This document shows positions 44,039 to 52,459 of a DNA stretch of 64,000 nucleotides, piece by piece. The stretch lies in the NCBI GenBank assembly GCA_965218055.1, contig CBDCKA010000002.1:2170001-2234000 (forward strand). Reading direction: 5' to 3'. The first letter of the stretch is position 1; every line of letters begins with the position of its first letter. The stretch comes from CBDBKE01 sp965218055 (GTDB taxonomy: Bacteria > Acidobacteriota > Terriglobia > JAJPHL01 > JAPKYU01). The notes under the pieces were generated by a model, which was not told the origin of the DNA, did no database searches, and worked only from the letters and a program-made list of their open reading frames with translations. The translations under genes were made by a program, and so were the position numbers.

Positions 44039-44395
44039 CTAATAAGGGATGCTCCACAGGAAATAGCCTGCGAGAATTGTTCCAATAATTGCGCCGCCAT
44101 AGCAGAGGGGATTGATGATTTCGTTCAGGTGTTTGATCTGCAACCCATCGTAGAGAGTGTACCGGAAACGGTGAGCCCAATGGAAAAGCGGCAGCGAACA
44201 GAGAACGAATAAATAAATCCGCCCCAGGGGATGTCCGGCCAAAGCCAACGCTCTCTGGTAGCTCGGCGGTTCCAGCCAACCCAGCGGAAACGCAATGCCG
44301 GACAGAAGCAGATGGACTGGGATCAACAAGGCGGCTACCACGCCGCCGGCACTGAACAGGGTCCAGAGGAACGGTTCCAGCGGTCTCCTTGGCAT
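44039..44395 (-). CDS. frdD: Fumarate reductase membrane anchor subunit D
   Basis: 118 residues, three membrane helices (FSAGGVVAALLIPVHLLL, GRIYLFVLCSLPLFHWAHR, AIIGTILAGYFLW). The length and HWAHRFRYTLYDGLQIKH match FrdD of the heme-free, four-subunit quinol:fumarate reductase. Its ATG directly follows the frdC TAA stop. With FrdC it anchors FrdAB and binds menaquinol. Confidence 0.9.
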   Translation of the reverse strand: MPRRPLEPFLWTLFSAGGVVAALLIPVHLLLSGIAFPLGWLEPPSYQRALALAGHPLGRIYLFVLCSLPLFHWAHRFRYTLYDGLQIKHLNEIINPLCYGGAIIGTILAGYFLWSIPY

Positions 44396-44860
44396 TTACC
44401 CTCGCAGAAGCAACCAGGCCAGAACGCCTGAGATGACAATCCAGGCCACGTAGTTCGGCGCGGCCACAAAGAAATCCGGAATCCGCCTGCCGCGAATGCG
44501 CACCTGCATGGCCCGAGGCGTCAGGTTGAACCAGGTAATCGTGTGAAACAGCACAAAGAAGAAGCTGAGCACGTGCAACGCCAGCAGCACGGGCGACTGC
44601 AAGCCGCCCTGGAAGTTCGCATAGGCTTCTGGCCCCTGGCCCAAGGCGCGGATCTGCAGCAGGGTCATCACGACGAAAAACGCAACAAAAACGCTGCTGA
44701 TTTCACGCAACATGAATTTGAAGGAAGACCATCGCGCCAACCACCAATAGGCGGAGACGGGCTTTCGATACCACCGGGGATGGTATTCGGCGTACGCAAC
44801 GGCGGCAGCTTCGCCGTGTTCCCTGCCGGCTGATGCGGAAGGGTGGTGGAGTTCGCTCAT
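44396..44860 (-). CDS. frdC: Fumarate reductase membrane anchor subunit C
   Basis: 154 residues, three membrane helices. YHPRWYRKPVSAYWWLARWSS, the central HVLSFFFVLFHTITWFNLTP and the C-terminal span fit FrdC. The first 25 residues are an Ala/Glu-rich extension. The ATG overlaps the frdB stop by 4 bp. Confidence 0.9.
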   Translation of the reverse strand: MSELHHPSASAGREHGEAAAVAYAEYHPRWYRKPVSAYWWLARWSSFKFMLREISSVFVAFFVVMTLLQIRALGQGPEAYANFQGGLQSPVLLALHVLSFFFVLFHTITWFNLTPRAMQVRIRGRRIPDFFVAAPNYVAWIVISGVLAWLLLRG

Positions 44861-45606
44861 CGTTCTTTGTCACCCCAGGGCATCAGAAAGGACTTGAACC
44901 AGTCCTTTGCCGACGCCAGCTTGTATTGCTGGATGGCTCCGGCCGGGTCTACATTCTTTGGACACACCTTGGTGCACTCCCCAACAAACGTGCAGGCCCA
45001 AATGCCGTCATGGTCGGAAAGAATCTGGAGGCGCTCGGCTGTGCCCTGGTCGCGGCTGTCCAGGTTATAGCGCTGCGCAAGAGCAAGAGCCGCGGGCCCA
45101 ACAAAGATGGGGTCCAGCCCGTAGACCGGGCAGGCCGCGTAGCAGAGCATGCAGTTGATGCACATGCTGAACTGCTTGTAGTTGTCCAGCTCAGCCGGGG
45201 TCTGCAGGTATTCCCCTTCCGACAGGGGCTTCTCGCCGCTGCGGACAATCCAGGGCTTCACCTTCTTCAGCTTGGTCATGAAATCCGACATTTCACTGAC
45301 CAAGTCCCGCACCACCGGAAAATAGCGCAGCGGCTCCACCCGGACCGGCCCCGGCGTGTACTGTGTGAGGAAGGTAGCGCAGGTCAGCTTTGGTTCGCCG
45401 TTCACCATCATTCCACAACTGCCGCAAATCCCCATGCGGCAGGACCAACGGAAGGTGAGCGAGCCGTCCAGCTGGTCCTTGATGTAGTTCAGGGCATCCA
45501 GGACCACCCAATCGTTGCGCAGAGGCACTGTGAAGCTTTGAAAAGAAGGTTCCCGGTCCCGTTCGGGGGAATACCGGGCCACTTCCAGGCTAATGGTTTC
45601 CGCCAC
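44857..45606 (-). CDS. frdB: Fumarate reductase iron-sulfur subunit
   Basis: 249 residues. N-terminal 2Fe-2S domain: CRMGICGSCGMMVNGEPKLTC. C-terminal clusters: CINCMLCYAACP (4Fe-4S) and CTFVGECTKVCP (3Fe-4S ligands split with the 4Fe-4S motif). This passes electrons between menaquinol at FrdCD and the flavin of FrdA. It lies 7 bp after the M28 peptidase stop, which separates it from frdA. Confidence 0.93.
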   Translation of the reverse strand: MAETISLEVARYSPERDREPSFQSFTVPLRNDWVVLDALNYIKDQLDGSLTFRWSCRMGICGSCGMMVNGEPKLTCATFLTQYTPGPVRVEPLRYFPVVRDLVSEMSDFMTKLKKVKPWIVRSGEKPLSEGEYLQTPAELDNYKQFSMCINCMLCYAACPVYGLDPIFVGPAALALAQRYNLDSRDQGTAERLQILSDHDGIWACTFVGECTKVCPKNVDPAGAIQQYKLASAKDWFKSFLMPWGDKER

Positions 45607-45612
45607 GTTTAC

Positions 45613-47367
45613 TCACCTTCGCGTTGTCGGTTCTTGGCTTCTCTTATCGGCCGCCTGCCACAGCGACTCCTCGCGCCGGGCTTTGAACTCGGTCCCTGGC
45701 ATCCACTCCGGGTACTTGTCCCCCTGGGCCACGCCGTAGCCAACCCGGAAGAAGAGCCGGAGGTCCTCGACGGCGCCTGACAGGTCCCAATCCGGCTTCA
45801 CTTCGTCGGAGACCTTGTGATAGTCGCGCTTGGTGTACTCGTTCCGTTTTTGTATTCCGTACCCCTCGGGCTTGTCGATGAATTCGGTGCCCGAGTCCGG
45901 ATTCAGGGCCGGCACGCCCTGCTTGGCGAACTCGAAGTGATCCGAGCGATAGAAGTACCCCTTCTCCGGCTCCGCGTCGGGTTTCAGGACGCGCCCCTGC
46001 GTTGCGGCGGCGTCGCGCAGCAGCTCGTCCAGCGTCGTGTTGCCGTAGCCGATGCTGACGATGTCCCGCGTCCGGCCCCACTGGTTCAGCCCGTCCATAT
46101 TAATGTTGGCGAGCGTCCGGTGGAGCGGGTAGAGCGGGCTGCCAGCATAGAATTTGGTGCCGAGCAGACCCTTCTCTTCCGCCGTCACCGCCAGAAACAA
46201 GATGGAGCGGCGCGGCGGCGTCTCCAGCTTGGAGAACGCCTCGGCGATCTCCAGCAGCCCGGCGGTGCCGGAGGCATTATCCAGCGCGCCGTTGAAAATC
46301 TGGTCACCCTGGCGTTTCTCATCCCGTCCCAGGTGGTCCCAGTGCGCAGTGTAAATGACGTACTCGTCTTTGAGCTCCGGGTCAGATCCTTCCAGCTTGG
46401 CGATGACATTGCGCGACTCAATCTCGCGCAGCTTGTTCCGGACATGGAAGCTGGCGCGAGCCTTCAGCGGCACCGGCTGAAAGTCCCTGCGGACTGCGAC
46501 CTTCTTCAGCGCGTCAAAGTCCAGGCCACTGGCGGCAAGCAGTTGCTTGGCTGGATCCAAGTGGATCCAGGCTTCCACAGCAACCGAGTCCAGATTCCTG
46601 CCCGGAGTCTTGATATCGAAGTTTTCACTCCCCCAGCTACCGGAGACCACCTCGTAGGGATAGCCGGCGGGACCGGTCTCGTGAATGATGAGGGCGGCTG
46701 CCGCGCCTTTCCGGGAGGCAATTTCGTACTTATAGGTCCAGCGCCCGTAGTAGGTCATCGCCCGGCCCTTGAAGATTTTGTCGTCGAGCCTAGCAGGATC
46801 GCGCGGATCGGGAACCGCAGGATCGTTGATCAGCATCAGGAGTGTTTTACCCTTAACGTCCACGCCCTTATAGTCGTCCCAATCATACTCCGGCGCCACC
46901 ACCCCGTAGCCGACAAAGACGATTTCGGAATCATGAACTTTCACCTCAGGCACGAACCGGCGGGTGACCGCGACATAATCATCGGGGAAGCGCAAGTTCA
47001 GCTTCTTGCCGCCGGCGATCAAGGAGGCCGTGGATTTGGCAGTGAGGCCGGCCAGCGGCACTATTTGCTCGAAGGTGCCGTCGGGGTTGCCCGGCTGGAG
47101 GCCGAGCCCTTGGAACTGGCCGGTCAGATAGCTCACTGTCAGCCCTTCCCCCCGGGTGCCCGGCGCGCGCCCCTCGTAGTCGTCGGCAGCCAGCACGCGG
47201 ATGTGCCCGAGCAGGTCGCTGCGCGAGATGCTCCTCAGTGCCGGTCTGATTTCCGGAGCCACCACAGAGCTACCGCTGCGCTGTTCCGGCTTCCTGGCGT
47301 TACAGCTTAGGTGAAGCAGGCCAAGAGCGATCGTCACTCCGCAGACCAACAGTCGCTTGTGTCTCAT
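45613..47367 (-). CDS. Exported M28 family aminopeptidase with PA domain
   Basis: 584 residues from ATG 47367, which begins a lipoprotein-like signal (MRHKRLLVCGVTIALGLLHLSC); the frame is open upstream to 47640, but there it overlaps frdA. A PA-domain segment (VDVKGKTLLMLINDPAVPD, GAAAALIIHETGPAGYPYEV) lies at about 130-230. The M28 zinc site follows: YTAHWDHLG (His), GALDNASGTAGLLEIA (Asp), LAVTAEEKGLLG (catalytic and ligand Glu), YFYRSDHFEFAK (Asp-His). It would remove N-terminal residues from peptides outside the cytoplasm. Its position between frdA (71 bp upstream) and frdB (7 bp downstream), all on one strand, is unusual. Confidence 0.88.
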   Translation of the reverse strand: MRHKRLLVCGVTIALGLLHLSCNARKPEQRSGSSVVAPEIRPALRSISRSDLLGHIRVLAADDYEGRAPGTRGEGLTVSYLTGQFQGLGLQPGNPDGTFEQIVPLAGLTAKSTASLIAGGKKLNLRFPDDYVAVTRRFVPEVKVHDSEIVFVGYGVVAPEYDWDDYKGVDVKGKTLLMLINDPAVPDPRDPARLDDKIFKGRAMTYYGRWTYKYEIASRKGAAAALIIHETGPAGYPYEVVSGSWGSENFDIKTPGRNLDSVAVEAWIHLDPAKQLLAASGLDFDALKKVAVRRDFQPVPLKARASFHVRNKLREIESRNVIAKLEGSDPELKDEYVIYTAHWDHLGRDEKRQGDQIFNGALDNASGTAGLLEIAEAFSKLETPPRRSILFLAVTAEEKGLLGTKFYAGSPLYPLHRTLANINMDGLNQWGRTRDIVSIGYGNTTLDELLRDAAATQGRVLKPDAEPEKGYFYRSDHFEFAKQGVPALNPDSGTEFIDKPEGYGIQKRNEYTKRDYHKVSDEVKPDWDLSGAVEDLRLFFRVGYGVAQGDKYPEWMPGTEFKARREESLWQAADKRSQEPTTRR

Positions 47368-47437
47368 GGTGCCACGGGCGTCAAACTGACTCTGCTCACT
47401 CCCTTTGTCTGCCCGCCCTGCCTGCCAGAAATCTCCT

Positions 47438-49177
47438 TTATCCATAGACGCGCTCGCCGGGCGCCCAGCGGGTGATGGTGACCGGCAGATGCTCCACGCG
47501 CGCCGAACCGTCCGCATTGCGAAAGGCCAGCGAGTGCACCAGGTACTTCTCGTCATCCCTGGCCGGGAAGTCAGTACGCTGATGGGCTCCGCGGGATTCC
47601 TTCCGGTCGAAGGCGCTCTCGACCATCGCCTGGGCCACATCCAGCATGAAGCCCAGCTCGAGCGCGGTCGTCAGTTCGGTGTTGAAGGTGCGGCTGCGGT
47701 CGTCGAGGCCGATATCCTGAAACCGTTCCTGCAATGTCCGCAGGGTTTGCGCGGCCTTGCTCAATTCGGTCCCCGTCCGATAGATGCCCGTGCTGCTCTC
47801 GGTGGTCTGCTGCATCTCCTCCCGGATGGTGGCGATGCGCTCCCGGCCTCCCGTCTTGCGCAGAAACTGTTCTTCCAGTCGCCGCTGCTCCTCCGCCGCC
47901 TGTGCCAACACCGAGGCGCCTGCCGCGCGCTGCTCGGAGGCGAACACGGCGGCCGCTTTGCCTGCTCGCGCCCCGAACACCAGCAGCTCCGGCAGCGAAT
48001 TGGAACCCAGGCGGTTGGCCCCGTTGATGCTCACGCAGGCGACCTCGCCGGCGGCATACAGTCCCGCCAGCGGCGTAGCGCCGTTCAGGTCGGTGTGCAC
48101 CCCGCCCATCATGTAGTGCACGACGGGCCGCACTGGGATCAGCTCCCGCACGGGGTCAATGTTCTGATATTTCTGGCACAACTCGCGCACAAAGGGTAGC
48201 TTGGTGTTGATGAGCTTTTCCCCCAGATGCCGCAGGTCCAGGTGCACGACCGGCCCGTAAGGAGTTTCAGTGGTGCGGCCTTTCTGGTGCTCTTTCACGA
48301 AGGCCTGCGACAGCCGGTCGCGCGGCCCCAGCTCCATGGTGCGGAGCACGGGCTTGGGCTGCGGCGTGCCCAGGTTGTAGTCCTGCAGGTAGCGGTAGCC
48401 GTCCTTGTTCAGCATGTAGCCGCCCTCGGCGCGGGAGGCTTCGGTGATTAGGATTCCAGTGAAGGGCAGGCCGGTGGGATGGTACTGGACGTATTCCATG
48501 TCCTTTAGCGGGGCGCCGGCCCGGTAGGCCAGCGCCATGCCGTCACCGGTCTTGATGCTGGCATTCGTAGTGAACGGGTAAACCTTTCCGCAACCTCCGG
48601 TGCACAGGATCACGGCCTTGGCGGTGATGGCCTGCACCTTTCCGGACAGCAGCTCCAGGGCCACCACCCCCTGCACCCGGCCGTCCTCTACCAGCAGCTT
48701 GGTGACAAACCACTCGTCGTAGCGGATCAGAGTGCTGTATTTCAGGCAGGTCTGAAACAGGGTGTGCAGCATGTGGAAGCCGGTCTTGTCGGCGGCAAAC
48801 CAGGTGCGCATTCTCTTCATTCCGCCAAAGGCGCGCACGGCAACATGCCCGTCCGGCTCCCGGCTCCAGGGGCAGCCCCAGTGCTCGAGCCGCAGCAACT
48901 CTTCGGGAGCTTCCTTAACGAAGGCCTCCACGGCATCCTGGTCGCACAGCCAGTCGCCGCCGGAGATAGTGTCGTAGGCGTGCTCGTCCAGGCTGTCGCC
49001 GGGCTTGGCGACGGCTGCGGCGCCACCCTCGGCCGAGACGGTGTGGCTCCGCATGGGGTAAACCTTGGAGATGACGGCGATACTGAGCCGGGGATTGACT
49101 TCCGCCACGGCAATGGCCGCGCGCAGGCCCGCGCCTCCGCCCCCGACGATCAGGACATCGTGAGAGGAATGGTCCAT
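47438..49177 (-). CDS. frdA: Fumarate reductase flavoprotein subunit
   Basis: 579 residues. FAD-binding start (DVLIVGGGGAGLRAAIAVAE), the covalent-FAD region RSHTVSAEGGAAAV with the His, substrate-site HPTGLPFTGILITEASRAEGG, and HYMMGGVHTD with the R-rich RPVVHY. The E. coli-type four-subunit set (A, B, C, D, here without heme ligands evident) suggests fumarate reduction by menaquinol rather than a heme-type succinate dehydrogenase, but the direction cannot be proven. First gene of the minus-strand operon; a MOSC gene lies upstream. Confidence 0.93.
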   Translation of the reverse strand: MDHSSHDVLIVGGGGAGLRAAIAVAEVNPRLSIAVISKVYPMRSHTVSAEGGAAAVAKPGDSLDEHAYDTISGGDWLCDQDAVEAFVKEAPEELLRLEHWGCPWSREPDGHVAVRAFGGMKRMRTWFAADKTGFHMLHTLFQTCLKYSTLIRYDEWFVTKLLVEDGRVQGVVALELLSGKVQAITAKAVILCTGGCGKVYPFTTNASIKTGDGMALAYRAGAPLKDMEYVQYHPTGLPFTGILITEASRAEGGYMLNKDGYRYLQDYNLGTPQPKPVLRTMELGPRDRLSQAFVKEHQKGRTTETPYGPVVHLDLRHLGEKLINTKLPFVRELCQKYQNIDPVRELIPVRPVVHYMMGGVHTDLNGATPLAGLYAAGEVACVSINGANRLGSNSLPELLVFGARAGKAAAVFASEQRAAGASVLAQAAEEQRRLEEQFLRKTGGRERIATIREEMQQTTESSTGIYRTGTELSKAAQTLRTLQERFQDIGLDDRSRTFNTELTTALELGFMLDVAQAMVESAFDRKESRGAHQRTDFPARDDEKYLVHSLAFRNADGSARVEHLPVTITRWAPGERVYG

Positions 49178-49273
49178 AGCGGTTGAATGCGAGAATTTAT
49201 GCGGCGGATGGCAAGGTTGTCAATGGCGCAAAACGGGTCCCGGAGGCCAGCGGTCCCAGAGGCTGGAGCCGGT

Positions 49274-49747
49274 CTAAACGGCGGATCGCTCCCGGACAAC
49301 CTCGCCGACCCGGATCGTGCCCTCGGTCAGAATCTGCGCTCGCAGGCCGCCCCTGTGAATCAGGCCGCGCAGGACCCCGTGCCGGGTGAGTTTTTCCACA
49401 TGGGAACAGGGCTCGCAAAGCCGAATGCCGCGCAGAGTCACTTCGCCGACCTGAAACTCCCGCCCCACCAGGTGATTCAAGGGGATCTCGCGAGTGACGA
49501 TGTTGCGGCGGGCGTCGCCTGCATCCAGCTCGATTCCGTCTTCCTTTTTGAGAGCTTCAATGGCCTCCATCTCGATCAGCGTCACCTCGCTATCCGGACG
49601 GGGCTTGTCGGAGTAGGTCCCAACCTGGTGAAAGTAGCGATCGCCCTCCAGCCCGCGGCCAGGCACGGCGCGCGCGTGAGGGACCGATCTCATCGGAGCA
49701 CTGGCTCCTGGGGCAATGTAGAGGGAAACTACCGTGCCTTTTGACAT
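49274..49747 (-). CDS. MOSC domain protein
   Basis: 157 residues from ATG 49747 (MSKGTVVSLYIAPG), chosen because the MOSC fold starts there; the frame is open to 49864. Conserved points: VPGRGLEGDRYF, DARRNIVTREIPLNHLVGRE, GIRLCEPCSHVEKL with the conserved Cys, and GLIHRGGLRAQILTEG. MOSC domains handle sulfur carried on molybdenum cofactor or related metal-sulfur chemistry; stand-alone short proteins like this have no fixed role. It lies 198 bp after the arsR gene on the same strand and 97 bp before frdA. Confidence 0.85.
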   Translation of the reverse strand: MSKGTVVSLYIAPGASAPMRSVPHARAVPGRGLEGDRYFHQVGTYSDKPRPDSEVTLIEMEAIEALKKEDGIELDAGDARRNIVTREIPLNHLVGREFQVGEVTLRGIRLCEPCSHVEKLTRHGVLRGLIHRGGLRAQILTEGTIRVGEVVRERSAV

Positions 49748-49944
49748 CTGCTTCGGGCTCCTTCTTGGCTTGGGCGCGTCGCGGGGGGCTGCAACCGTGG
49801 GTGATCCGACCCTGGAAGGGTCGGCACGCAGTGTCTCCCACAACCCACACCTGCAGGCTGTCATACCGGCTCGCAGTGGATCGGCCGCTCCACTGCCATC
49901 GCCGGTTTTGCCCGCACGAGATCACGACTCGTTAGCAGCAATCG

Positions 49945-50391
49945 TCACACGGACACGGTCCGGAGCATGGGCACATGGCTGGCCTCCTTTCCCGGCTCAC
50001 TCGCACGCCGTCTTCTGGATTGAACTCCTACCACACACTTGCCGCCCTGACGCAGCTTCAGCCTCGCCTCGAGCCGCCTGAGATCGGCCCGGACGTCGGT
50101 GCAGCAGCAGACCGTCTCCAGGCAACAACGGATCTGCTCGAAGAGGGGATGCTTGGCGTGCTTCAGTTGCATGTACACCCAGCGCCCCTCGCGTTGCTCC
50201 TCGACCAGGCCGGCCGCTTTCAGCAGCTTCAGGTGGCGGCTGACGTTGGGTTGCGAAACCTGGAGCGCGTCCATCAGCTCGCAGACACACAGCCCTCCCT
50301 CGACCGCGGTCATGCAGCAGGCCAGGCGCAGCCGCAGCGGCTCACCGAGGGCTGCGAAGAACTCAGGAAATCGCGCCAGAGACAGATTCAT
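49945..50391 (-). CDS. ArsR-family metal-sensing transcription regulator
   Basis: 148 residues. FFAALGEPLRLRLACCM, the metal-box helix GLCVCELMDALQVSQPNVSRHLKLLKAAGLV and the wing EEQREGRWVYMQL define an ArsR/SmtB repressor; the CVC pair in the alpha-3 site is the classic As/Cd/Pb ligand motif. Further Cys clusters (CCLETVCCC) follow at about 88-97, so a second thiol site is possible. The basic C-terminal tail from about residue 120 may be loosely conserved. A dyad covers its start codon, implying self-repression. No efflux or arsenate reductase gene is in the window; the MOSC gene downstream is the nearest possible target. Confidence 0.87.
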   Translation of the reverse strand: MNLSLARFPEFFAALGEPLRLRLACCMTAVEGGLCVCELMDALQVSQPNVSRHLKLLKAAGLVEEQREGRWVYMQLKHAKHPLFEQIRCCLETVCCCTDVRADLRRLEARLKLRQGGKCVVGVQSRRRRASEPGKEASHVPMLRTVSV

Positions 50392-50412
50392 ATATTCGCA
50401 TTTATGAATATG
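50387..50412. promoter_or_regulatory. AT-rich dyad over the arsR start, probable ArsR operator
   Basis: Two overlapping dyads: ATTCATA / TATGAAT and CATATTC / GAATATG, both perfect and 9-10 bases or fewer apart. The AT-rich, ATG-overlapping position is typical of ArsR/SmtB operators. Confidence 0.6.
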
Positions 50413-50651
50413 ACTTCCGCGTTCTAGTTTGTCAAGCCTTTTTCGCCGCGATTCACGAGCCTAGCCTGAGAAACTCCGGAGCACCTGCCGCACTGTGAGT
50501 CTTACCAAGAACTTCGAAGGAGGTCGGCACCCACCTTGGACACATCTGAGGCAGGGACCTACCCGAAGCGGGGAACAGCTTGCAAAGGGGATTATATACG
50601 AAAGTGGCGAAACATCTTGGCAGCGATGCCACTTTGCGGTAAGATGCAGTC

Positions 50652-51602
50652 ATGGCTAAGGCACCTGGCAAGGCGTATCGGAACGGCATTACCTTTAAGC
50701 AGATCATGCGGATGTTTCCAGACGACCAGACGGCCGAGCGGTGGTTCATCAAGCAGCGGTGGCCAAGCGGCGTATGCTGCCCGATCTGCGGATCGCTCAA
50801 TGTGCAGTCGGGCTGCAAACACAAAACCATGCCCTACCGCTGCCGCGAGAAGGAATGCGCTCAGAAGTTCAGCGTGAAAACTGGCACCGTAATGGAGTGC
50901 GCCAAGGTCGGCTACCAGGATTGGCTTCTCGCTGCCTTCCTGCTCATGACCAGCCTCAAGAGCGTATCGAGCATGAAGCTGCACCGCGACCTCGGCGTGA
51001 CACAAAAATCCGCGTGGTTTCTAGCGCAGCGCCTCCGGGCTGCCCTGTCACAGGACGGGAAGAAGCTATTTTCTGGCCCGGTCGAAGTGGACGAAACCTA
51101 CTTCGGCGGGCGCCGCCGGAACATGAGCAACACCAAGCGGAAGGAGCTGGCCGATACCGGCCGCGGTCCTATCGGGAAAACGGCGGTAGTCGGCGTGAAA
51201 GACAGGGCAACCAAGCACGTCGCGGCCACAGTCGTCACGTCCACGGACGCAGCCACGCTGCAAGGGTTCGTGGGCAAGCATGCCGCACCGGGCGCGACGG
51301 TTTACAGCGACGATGCTATTACCTATGACGCGCTGCCCTTCAATCACGCCACGGTCAAGCACTCACTCTCCCAGTACGTCAAAGGTGACATTCACACCAA
51401 TGGCATCGAATCCCTATGGTCGATGCTTAAACGCGCCCACATGGGCACGTTCCACAAGATTTCACCCAAGCATCTGGATCGCTACGTCCAAGAGTTCTCC
51501 GGTCGCCACAACCTGCGCGAGAAGGACACCATCGATCAGCTTGCTGCCATGAGAGACGGCATGGAAGGTAAGCGGCTCCGCTACTCAGACCTGGTGGCTT
51601 GA
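50652..51602 (+). CDS. IS1595-family transposase
   Basis: 316 residues. An N-terminal zinc ribbon (CPICGSLNVQSG...CREKEC) follows ERWFIKQRWPSGVCCPICG, the family signature. The catalytic part has VEVDETYFGGRRRNMS (first Asp), TVYSDDAITYD (second Asp) and HTNGIESLWSMLKRAHMGTF, the IS1595 motif near the third acidic residue. The length is usual for the family and the frame is intact, so the element may be mobile. Confidence 0.93.
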   Translation: MAKAPGKAYRNGITFKQIMRMFPDDQTAERWFIKQRWPSGVCCPICGSLNVQSGCKHKTMPYRCREKECAQKFSVKTGTVMECAKVGYQDWLLAAFLLMTSLKSVSSMKLHRDLGVTQKSAWFLAQRLRAALSQDGKKLFSGPVEVDETYFGGRRRNMSNTKRKELADTGRGPIGKTAVVGVKDRATKHVAATVVTSTDAATLQGFVGKHAAPGATVYSDDAITYDALPFNHATVKHSLSQYVKGDIHTNGIESLWSMLKRAHMGTFHKISPKHLDRYVQEFSGRHNLREKDTIDQLAAMRDGMEGKRLRYSDLVA

Positions 51603-51659
51603 GTAGCTTCCTTGACGGATACTGGCAACCGCTGTACAATACCTAGCGCAAAAATCAAA

Positions 51660-51994
51660 TGAGGCTTCTACGGGTAGCACCCCGATAGAAGCCTCAGAAC
51701 ATTGGGCTGACAACCAGCCAAGGGAGAATCAACAGGCAATCTGATTCTCCCAAACAGTTAGCCGGTTGTCAAGCCCGAAAGCTCGGGGGGGTGTGTGTCA
51801 TCACATCCACCCCGAGCCGAAAGGAGGTGATGCCCAATGCAGCGAAAGAGCTTCGCCGATTCGCTTTTAAACAGCAGCATGATATGAGGGGGCATCCGCC
51901 TTGAAAAGGTGCTTGTTTCAAAAGCAAGCGTCGCGGATGCTCCCTCTACTCTCGCCTTGCGGGGAGACTAAACATCGGCCTCCCCGCAAAGGCG
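51660..51994 (+). ncRNA. Run of five strong hairpins, candidate structured RNA
   Basis: Successive dyads: H1 51660-51696 (TGAGGCTTCTA / TAGAAGCCTCA); H2 51704-51776, nested, outer GGGCT-GACAACC / GGTTGTC-AGCCC and inner GGGAGAATC / GATTCTCCC; H3 51781-51817 (GCTCGGGG / CCCCGAGC); H4 51886-51946 (GAGGGGGCATCCGC / GCGGATGCTCCCTC, inner GCTTG / CAAGC); H5 about 51953-51994 (TTGCGGGGAG / CTCCCCGCAA). Between H3 and H4 lies a 16-codon ORF with an exceptional ribosome site. I know no RNA family of this form. Function unknown; termination, regulation of the transposase or protection of transcript ends are possible. Confidence 0.45.
51837..51887 (+). CDS. Possible 16-residue leader peptide within the hairpin array
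   Basis: MQRKSFADSLLNSSMI preceded, 5 bases before the ATG, by AAAGGAGGTGAT, which would pair with the 16S rRNA tail over 12 bases. The ORF exactly fills the space between hairpins H3 and H4; its stop overlaps the first bases of H4. Such a strong site before so short a frame suggests a translated leader that controls the folding of neighbouring hairpins. No homologue known to me. Confidence 0.35.
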   Translation: MQRKSFADSLLNSSMI

Positions 51995-52000
51995 GTCCTT

Positions 52001-52459
52001 TCAACACGCCCAGGTGATCAGCAAAAAGAATACAAGGCTGCCAACCGCTACGCAAGATAATAACTTCTCGTCCGAAATCTCGGTTTCTCTAAAAGCGATC
52101 TGATCTGATTCCAACTCTGACACGGTAGGGCACAAGACAAGTTGGATGTTCACTCCGCAGGTCGGCCTCTCGTCATCACCGCCAGTGACGGTCAAAATTA
52201 CAGCGTAGGCTTTCCTGCCGGAGTCCATGTGTTCCGCTACCTCTTGGGATAGATTGCTCCCAATGAATCCTATCTGGCCAAAGATTCCGTGATGGACCGC
52301 AACTGCATGATCGTCATATTCGTTGTCAGGGTCGCGTACCAGGAAAAGATGATCACCAGCCTCACAACTTCGGATCAGCTCTTGCCTGTCTGAGCCGTCT
52401 TCGTTCTGATGCGATACCCCAGCTACTTTTGTTCTGATGAGTTGTACTTCAGCGGCCAA
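52001..52459 (-). CDS. HIRAN-domain protein with C-terminal membrane anchor
   Basis: 152 residues from TTG 52459, with AGGGAG spaced 7 bases upstream. Residues about 8-105 match the HIRAN domain (TKVAGVSHQNEDGSDRQELI, LVRDPDNEYDDHAVAVHHG, GQIGFIGSNLSQEVAEHMDS), known to bind DNA 3' ends in HLTF/Rad5 and found alone or with nucleases in bacteria. A single hydrophobic C-terminal helix (LLSCVAVGSLVFFLLITWAC) should tail-anchor it in the membrane, an unusual combination. It is a passenger of the IS1595-family element, on the strand opposite to the transposase. Role unknown. Confidence 0.72.
   Translation of the reverse strand: MAAEVQLIRTKVAGVSHQNEDGSDRQELIRSCEAGDHLFLVRDPDNEYDDHAVAVHHGIFGQIGFIGSNLSQEVAEHMDSGRKAYAVILTVTGGDDERPTCGVNIQLVLCPTVSELESDQIAFRETEISDEKLLSCVAVGSLVFFLLITWAC

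Noticed and set aside
47368..47640. N-terminal extension of the M28 peptidase frame
   Set aside because: It overlaps frdA in another frame and precedes a clear lipoprotein signal starting at ATG 47367.
51660..51994. Hairpin array considered as a CRISPR or integron array
   Set aside because: The stems differ in sequence from one another and there are no equal repeats or spacers, nor GTTRRRY core sites.
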